Shown here in pieces: positions 1 to 5,035 of a stretch of DNA of 5,035 nt (the stretch's first letter is position 1; every line of letters begins with the position of its first letter). Origin of the DNA: Bifidobacterium breve (GTDB lineage Bacteria; Actinomycetota; Actinomycetes; Mycobacteriales; Mycobacteriaceae). Position numbers and translations under genes: made by a program. The notes under the pieces are model-generated. The model searched no databases. It was given only the letters and a program-made list of their open reading frames with translations, and had not been told where the DNA came from. Where the stretch lies: positions 1 through 5,035 of the forward strand of contig CALQLM010000135.1 of NCBI GenBank assembly GCA_943331415.1, in the 5' to 3' direction.

Positions 1-1075
1 GGCGGGAGATTTCCAGCAGATCGTTGAGCAGGGTTTCGAACCGGTCCAGTTCGCTGACCAACAGTTCGGTCGAACGGCGCAGCGCGGGGTCAAGCTCGTC
101 ACTGTTTTCGTAGATCAGGTCGGCGGCCATCCGCACCGTGGTGAGCGGGGTCCGTAGTTCATGGCTGACATCGGAGGTGAACCGCCGCTGCAGGTTGCCG
201 AACTCCTCGAGGGTGTTGATCTGGCGCTGCAGGCTTTCGGCCATATCGTTGAATGACACCGCAAGCCGGGCCATATCGTCCTCGCCGCGCACCGGCATCC
301 GCTCGGACAGATGGCCCTCGGCGAACCGCTCGGCGATCCGGGATGCCGAACGCACCGGCAGCACCACCTGCCGGGAGACCAGCAGTGCGATACCGGCCAG
401 CAGCAGCAACAGCACCAGTCCGCCGGTGGCGATGGTTCCGCGCACCAGCGTGATGGTGCTCTCCTCCCCGGACAGCGGGAAGATCAAGTACAGCTCAAGG
501 TTGGTGATCCGCGACGGAGCCGGGGTGCCGATCAACAGCGCCGGACCGGAGAACCCCTCGGTGCGCACGGCTTCGTATTGGTAGCTCACCTGCCCGGCCT
601 TGACGAAATCGCGCAGCGAGCGCGGTATCTGGTCCACGGGGCCGGCGGCGGTGGCCTCGCGGGGGCCGTCACCGGGCACGATCAGCACCGCGTCGAAGGC
701 ACCCGCCAGTCCCGCGTTGGACGTCTGTCCGGTCTTGGAGATCAGCGTGGTGCGGGCCAACTGCAAACTGCTGTCCAGAGATCGCGCCTCTTCACCGGTG
801 ACGATCCCGCTGACGACCACACGCGCCCGGTCGATCTCCTCGGTCGCGGCGCGGACCTTGACGTCGAGCACCCGATTGGTGATCTGGCTGGTCAGCACGA
901 AGCCGAGAATCACGATGACCAGGGCCGACAGGCCCAGGGTCAGGACCACCACCCGCAGTTGTAGCGACCGGCGCCAGATCATGGCCACCGATCGACTCAG
1001 CGCACTCGTGCCCCGTACCAGCGGGCCAGACCGGCCCCGCGGGCCGCGAAAGCGCCGCTTCGAGGCCCGGGTCAC
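1..1075 (-). CDS. mtrB: Sensor histidine kinase MtrB, 3' end cut by window edge
   Basis: This is the membrane sensor kinase partner of MtrA. The family autophosphorylates on histidine, passes the phosphate to MtrA, and links cell division and wall synthesis to gene control. The 358 residues present run in one open frame. They comprise a basic N-terminal tail (1-38), membrane helix 1 (about 42-62), an extracytoplasmic sensor region (about 63-211), membrane helix 2 (about 213-233, with a run of leucines), a HAMP linker (about 234-286), and the dimerisation/phosphoacceptor helix with VSHELRTP, where His305 is the predicted phosphorylated residue. The frame is cut just after LLEISR, so the ATP-binding domain (N, G1 and G2 boxes) lies outside; M. 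tuberculosis MtrB is about 567 residues long. The start is GTG at 1075, giving VTRASKRRF, chosen for the GGAGGA 9 nt upstream and agreement with the known MtrB N-terminus. It follows mtrA after 37 nt, so the two are almost certainly one transcript. Confidence 0.96.
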   Translation of the reverse strand, partial: MTRASKRRFRGPRGRSGPLVRGTSALSRSVAMIWRRSLQLRVVVLTLGLSALVIVILGFVLTSQITNRVLDVKVRAATEEIDRARVVVSGIVTGEEARSLDSSLQLARTTLISKTGQTSNAGLAGAFDAVLIVPGDGPREATAAGPVDQIPRSLRDFVKAGQVSYQYEAVRTEGFSGPALLIGTPAPSRITNLELYLIFPLSGEESTITLVRGTIATGGLVLLLLLAGIALLVSRQVVLPVRSASRIAERFAEGHLSERMPVRGEDDMARLAVSFNDMAESLQRQINTLEEFGNLQRRFTSDVSHELRTPLTTVRMAADLIYENSDELDPALRRSTELLVSELDRFETLLNDLLEISR

Positions 1076-1084
1076 TGCCGCGGC

Positions 1085-1090
1085 TCCTCC
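1085..1090 (-). promoter_or_regulatory. Ribosome binding site of mtrB
   Basis: GGAGGA on the coding strand lies 9 nt before the GTG at 1075, within the 37-nt gap after the mtrA stop. It is the best Shine-Dalgarno match in the window. It settles the GTG start of mtrB, since no ATG lies in frame between the mtrA stop and this GTG. A good site of its own suggests mtrB is translated independently and not only by reinitiation from mtrA. Confidence 0.8.
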
Positions 1091-1112
1091 GATGCGGCGT
1101 CGACCGGATGGG

Positions 1113-1799
1113 TCACGGAGGTCCGGCCTTGTAACCCACTCCTCGAACGGTCAAGACCACCTGCGGGTTCTCCGGGTCCTTCTCGACCTTGGCCCGCAAC
1201 CGCTGGACATGAACAGTGACCAGACGGGTGTCGGCCGGGTGGCGATAGCCCCACACCTGTTCGAGCAGCACCTCTCGAGTAAACACCTGTCGCGGTTTGC
1301 GCGCCAACGCCACCAAAAGGTCGAACTCCAGCGGGGTCAGGGAGATCTGCTCACCCTCGCGGGTCACCTTGTGGGCGGGCACGTCGATGTCGATATCGGC
1401 GATAGACAGCATCTCGGCGGGCTCGTCCTCATTGCGCCGAAGCCGAGCGCGGACCCTGGCCACCAGTTCCTTGGGCTTGAACGGCTTCATGATGTAGTCA
1501 TCGGCGCCGGACTCCAGGCCCAGCACCACATCGACGGTGTCGGTCTTGGCGGTCAGCATGACGATCGGCACGCCGGAATCCGAGCGCAGCACCCGGCACA
1601 CGTCGATACCGTTCATGCCCGGCAGCATCAGATCGAGCAGCACCAGGTCGGGTCGCAGTTCCCGCACTGCGGTCAGGGCTTGGGAGCCATCGGCGACCAC
1701 GGCGGTCTCGAAACCTTCATTGCGCAGAACGATGGTCAGCATCTCAGCCAGCGAGGGGTCATCGTCAATGACCAGAATCCGTTGCCTCATGGAGCCCAT
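1113..1799 (-). CDS. mtrA: DNA-binding response regulator MtrA (OmpR/PhoB family)
   Basis: This cytoplasmic response regulator is phosphorylated by MtrB. In mycobacteria it is essential and controls replication-, division- and wall-related genes (established for the family). The 228 residues equal the M. tuberculosis length. The receiver domain (about 7-122) carries the acidic pair Asp12/Asp13, the phosphoacceptor Asp56 in [13 protein letters not shown], Thr83 and Lys105 in IMKPFKP. Tyr102 fills the usual switch-residue position. The winged-helix DNA-binding domain (about 130-226) ends with the typical VRGVGYK strand. The start is ATG at 1799 ([10 protein letters not shown]), with only a weak GGTGA 4 nt upstream; a second ATG at 1790 would remove three residues and has no better site. 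The gene lies 39 nt downstream of tmk and 37 nt upstream of the mtrB start. No catalytic or switch residue is missing and the frame is intact. Confidence 0.98.
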   Translation of the reverse strand: MGSMRQRILVIDDDPSLAEMLTIVLRNEGFETAVVADGSQALTAVRELRPDLVLLDLMLPGMNGIDVCRVLRSDSGVPIVMLTAKTDTVDVVLGLESGADDYIMKPFKPKELVARVRARLRRNEDEPAEMLSIADIDIDVPAHKVTREGEQISLTPLEFDLLVALARKPRQVFTREVLLEQVWGYRHPADTRLVTVHVQRLRAKVEKDPENPQVVLTVRGVGYKAGPP

Positions 1800-1800
1800 C

Positions 1801-1822
1801 GTGTCACCGAATCGCGATTATC
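1801..1822 (-). promoter_or_regulatory. Possible mtrA promoter/operator element in tmk-mtrA gap
   Basis: The 39-nt gap between tmk and mtrA contains a perfect 10-bp palindrome, AATCGCGATT (1810-1819), overlapping a -10-like hexamer GATAAT (1822-1817 on the coding strand). A GTCACC (plus strand 1803-1808) resembles part of the GTCACA-type sequence reported for MtrA binding. There is no recognisable -35 box at the right distance, though many mycobacterial promoters lack one. The element could be a promoter with an autoregulatory site, a small hairpin in the leader, or chance. The sequence is visible; the function is inferred. Confidence 0.28.
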
Positions 1823-1838
1823 CCCGGCTCCCACGCCG

Positions 1839-2468
1839 CTAGACCAGCAGCGAGGCGGCCAGCCGGGCGGGGTCGACGTCGGCGCCCACCACCGTCCAGG
1901 GGCCGTGCCAGTCGCGCCCGGCCAGCTCCGCGTAGACCGCCCCGGTGCGATGTTGAAGCCCCGCGTCGCGCTCATAGGCGTCGCGGGCCCGATCGGCTTC
2001 CCGTCCGGCGCGGCGCTCGGCCCGCTCGGCGGCCAACTCAACCGGCACGTTGAGCAGAATCTGGTGGTCCGGCCGCGGCAGGCCGAACCGGCCGTATTCC
2101 AGTTCACCCACCCACGCGACCATCTCGCCGTCGGCATCCTGATGCAACCGGGCTGCGCTGTAGGCGGCATTGGAGGCGACGTAGCGATCCAGGATGACGA
2201 CGTCGTGGTCGCGGCTCGCCCCGGCGATCTGGTCTTTCGCGCCGGCCCGGTCCAGGGCAAACAGCACCGCCATCGCGTAGACCGACTCGGCCAGGTCGCC
2301 GTGCCGGCCGTGCAGTGCCTCGCTGGCCAGGTCGGCGGTGATCGACTGGCCGTAGCGCGGGAAGGCCATCGTGGTGACCGAATGGCCGAGCGCGCGCAGT
2401 TCCCGCTCCAGGCCTTGTGTCAGCGTGCGCTTACCCGCGCCGTCGAGTCCCTCGATCACGGTGAGCAC
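1839..2468 (-). CDS. tmk: Thymidylate kinase (dTMP kinase)
   Basis: This cytosolic enzyme transfers phosphate from ATP to dTMP to give dTDP, the last dedicated step before dTTP. The 209 residues show the P-loop GLDGAGKRT (7-15, including Asp9, Lys13 and Arg14), FPRYG (36-40) for dTMP binding, Arg74 in FALDRAGA, the DRY-type motif ILDRYVASNAAY (92-103, with Asp94, Arg95, Asn100 and Tyr103), and an arginine-rich LID segment (about 147-168). These residues fall at the same numbers as in the M. tuberculosis enzyme, which is about 214 residues; the slightly shorter C-terminal tail is unremarkable. The start codon is GTG at 2468, with AGGCGG 6 nt upstream. It begins 17 nt after the nitroreductase stop, so it is probably co-transcribed and needs no promoter of its own. 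The tmk-mtrA neighbourhood matches the known mycobacterial order. Confidence 0.97.
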   Translation of the reverse strand: MLTVIEGLDGAGKRTLTQGLERELRALGHSVTTMAFPRYGQSITADLASEALHGRHGDLAESVYAMAVLFALDRAGAKDQIAGASRDHDVVILDRYVASNAAYSAARLHQDADGEMVAWVGELEYGRFGLPRPDHQILLNVPVELAAERAERRAGREADRARDAYERDAGLQHRTGAVYAELAGRDWHGPWTVVGADVDPARLAASLLV

Positions 2469-2474
2469 GCCGGG

Positions 2475-2480
2475 CCGCCT
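2475..2480 (-). promoter_or_regulatory. Ribosome binding site of tmk
   Basis: AGGCGG on the coding strand sits 6 nt before the GTG at 2468, within the 17-nt gap after the nitroreductase stop. It supports the GTG start, which places the first residues (LTVIEGLDGAGK) at the length expected for bacterial thymidylate kinases. Confidence 0.5.
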
Positions 2481-2485
2481 GACCG

Positions 2486-3187
2486 CTAGTCGAATCCCAC
2501 AAACGACGCGACCGCATCGTCAGTGGAGCGCCGTGATTGCACGTGGTTGGCCACGAATTCCTCGTCGGGGTATCCCATGGCCACGCAGGTCATGATGACC
2601 TGATCGGCCGGAATGTCAGCGTTCTCGCGCACCACCGAGGACTGCATGATGCCCTGGCCGTTGATGACGGTGCCGAGGCCTTTCGACCAGGCCGCCAGCA
2701 CCAGACCATAGGTCGCCGCACCGCAATCGAAATGGGCGATGGTGTCATTGGCCAAGGCTTTGTCGACGGTGATGACGACCGACACCGGCGCATCGAACTG
2801 GCGGAAACCCCGCATCACCCAATCCTGGCGGCGGTCCTTGTCATCACGCGCGATCCCCATGGCTTCGAAGAGTTGGACCGCGATCTCCACCTGGCGGTCA
2901 CGATGGGGACCCTCGTACCCGTGGTTCAGTGTGATCTCACGGTCGATCGACGAACCCGCCATCATCTTCTCGGTGTTGCCCTTGCGGACTCGTTCGAGCG
3001 GTTCGCCGGTGAGCACGTGGAAATGCCACGGCTGGGTGTTCATCGACGACGGTGCCCGCTGGGCGATCCTGATGACGTCTTCCAACACCTCGCGCGGCAC
3101 GGCCTGATTCTTGTAACCGCGAATGCTTCGACGTTCGAAGACGATCGTCTCCAGGTCGTTGCTGCCGCTGTGAAGCTGTTGTGCCAT
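2486..3187 (-). CDS. Nitroreductase-family FMN-dependent oxidoreductase
   Basis: This is a member of the nitroreductase superfamily: usually dimeric cytosolic flavoproteins that use NAD(P)H to reduce nitro compounds, quinones or other small electrophiles. The natural substrate cannot be told from the sequence. The 233 residues have the N-terminal FMN-phosphate-binding signature ERRSIRGY (18-25), the conserved segment APSSMNTQPWHFHVLTG (45-61), the core helix ATYGLVLAAWSKGLGT (158-173) and the C-terminal MGYPDE (204-209) followed by the basic HVQSRRS (215-221), probably contacting the FMN phosphate. A charged middle part (about 90-130) would cover the active site. The start is ATG at 3187, only 3 nt after the sahH stop and with no clear Shine-Dalgarno sequence, which suggests translational coupling to sahH. 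The M. tuberculosis locus, as I recall it, has sahH next to tmk with no nitroreductase between, so this gene is an insertion or a lineage-specific retention. The family is certain; the specific role is unknown. Confidence 0.92.
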   Translation of the reverse strand: MAQQLHSGSNDLETIVFERRSIRGYKNQAVPREVLEDVIRIAQRAPSSMNTQPWHFHVLTGEPLERVRKGNTEKMMAGSSIDREITLNHGYEGPHRDRQVEIAVQLFEAMGIARDDKDRRQDWVMRGFRQFDAPVSVVITVDKALANDTIAHFDCGAATYGLVLAAWSKGLGTVINGQGIMQSSVVRENADIPADQVIMTCVAMGYPDEEFVANHVQSRRSTDDAVASFVGFD

Positions 3188-3190
3188 AGC

Positions 3191-4653
<1,463 letters not shown>

Positions 4654-4654
<1 letters not shown>

Positions 4655-5035
4655 TACGTTATCTCGACCGCTTCAGTGCGGTTCAACGGCCCCGTAGCCT
4701 GCCGCCGCCCAATAATCGAGTGACGCCGTCCGTAGAGCGCATACACCACGATGCCGAGCGCCATCCGGATGACAAACCGGATCCAGGTGAGCGCGGTGAG
4801 GTTGAGCATCAACCACACACATGCCGCGATCGACAGGATGGGCAGCGCGGGAACGAACGGCGCCCGGAAGCCGCGATCCAGATCCGGCCGGGTCCGGCGC
4901 AAGATGATGACGCCGGCCGAGACGAGGACGAAGGCGAACAGGGTGCCGACGTTCACCATCTCCTCGAGTTTGGAGATCGGGAACACCGTGGCCGCAATGG
5001 CGATGAGGATCGCGACGACGACCGTGATCCGCACC
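4654..5035 (-). CDS. APC-family amino acid permease, C-terminal part only
   Basis: This is the last 126 residues of a cytoplasmic-membrane amino acid transporter of the APC superfamily. The 5' part lies beyond the window, and the first full codon, GTG, is an internal valine and not a start. Four hydrophobic segments are visible at about 3-20, 29-45, 60-79 and 85-101 of the fragment. They are separated by the family's typical [17 protein letters not shown] stretch (27-43), the cytoplasmic loop [17 protein letters not shown] (46-62) and the ending YALYGRRHS (98-106). This pattern is common in the CAT-like (cationic amino acid) and YfnA-type bacterial permeases, but the substrate cannot be fixed because the substrate-binding helices are missing. 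After the last helix comes a soluble tail of about 20 residues. The stop overlaps the sahH start by one base, so the two share a transcript; supply of an amino acid linked to the methionine cycle is possible but speculative. Confidence 0.9.

Noticed and set aside
1822..1850. Possible terminator between tmk and mtrA
   Set aside because: The 39-nt gap has no GC-rich hairpin followed by a T-run on the coding strand. The only inverted repeat is the 10-bp AATCGCGATT, which has no room for a loop and is not followed by T residues.
1787..2260. Minus-strand open frame of 157 codons overlapping tmk in another frame
   Set aside because: It sits inside the conserved thymidylate kinase gene in a different frame, and its Pro/Trp/Arg/Ser-rich sequence is typical of frame-shifted high-GC coding DNA.
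600..2489. Very long open frame of 629 codons on the plus strand, antisense to mtrB, mtrA and tmk
   Set aside because: It lies opposite three clearly real genes. Its composition is the mirror of high-GC third-position codons, rich in His, Gln, Gly, Arg and Val without any recognisable domain. Long antisense frames are common in high-GC actinobacteria.
4655..4700. Possible SAH riboswitch ahead of sahH
   Set aside because: The region upstream of sahH is permease coding sequence right up to the start codon, so there is no leader to hold a riboswitch, and I saw no matching fold.

Overview
The window is a high-GC actinobacterial chromosome segment. Five genes are all read on the minus strand, and their order and protein sequences point to a mycobacterium (Mycobacterium/Mycolicibacterium). 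The response regulator and sensor match mycobacterial MtrA and MtrB as I know them. The SAH hydrolase has the extra insert domain seen in the mycobacterial enzyme, and the thymidylate kinase has the mycobacterial-type P-loop and nucleotide-binding motifs. The species cannot be named from this window. The nitroreductase between sahH and tmk differs from the M. tuberculosis order as I recall it, which fits a non-tuberculous, perhaps rapidly growing, species (inference).

In transcription order, from high to low coordinates, the layout is as follows. The 3' end of an APC-family amino acid permease (5035-4654) runs with a 1-nt stop/start overlap into sahH, S-adenosylhomocysteine hydrolase (4654-3191). 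After 3 nt comes a nitroreductase-family flavoprotein gene (3187-2486), and after 17 nt comes tmk, thymidylate kinase (2468-1839). A 39-nt gap holding a perfect 10-bp palindrome and a possible -10 box leads to mtrA (1799-1113). A 37-nt gap with a strong ribosome binding site leads to mtrB (1075-1), whose 3' end lies beyond the window edge.

SahH removes the methylation by-product SAH. Tmk makes dTDP for DNA synthesis. MtrA/MtrB is the mycobacterial two-component system tied to DNA replication, cell division and cell-wall turnover. The close spacing suggests co-transcription of at least permease-sahH-nitroreductase-tmk, with mtrAB either read through or driven by its own promoter. No stretch longer than about 40 bases lacks a gene. 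I saw no RNA genes, insertion sequences, CRISPR arrays or convincing terminators.

This is mostly a conserved housekeeping locus, and I do not see a new biological system in it. The points most worth a second look are the nitroreductase between sahH and tmk, the coupled junctions, and the small palindromic element in front of mtrA.
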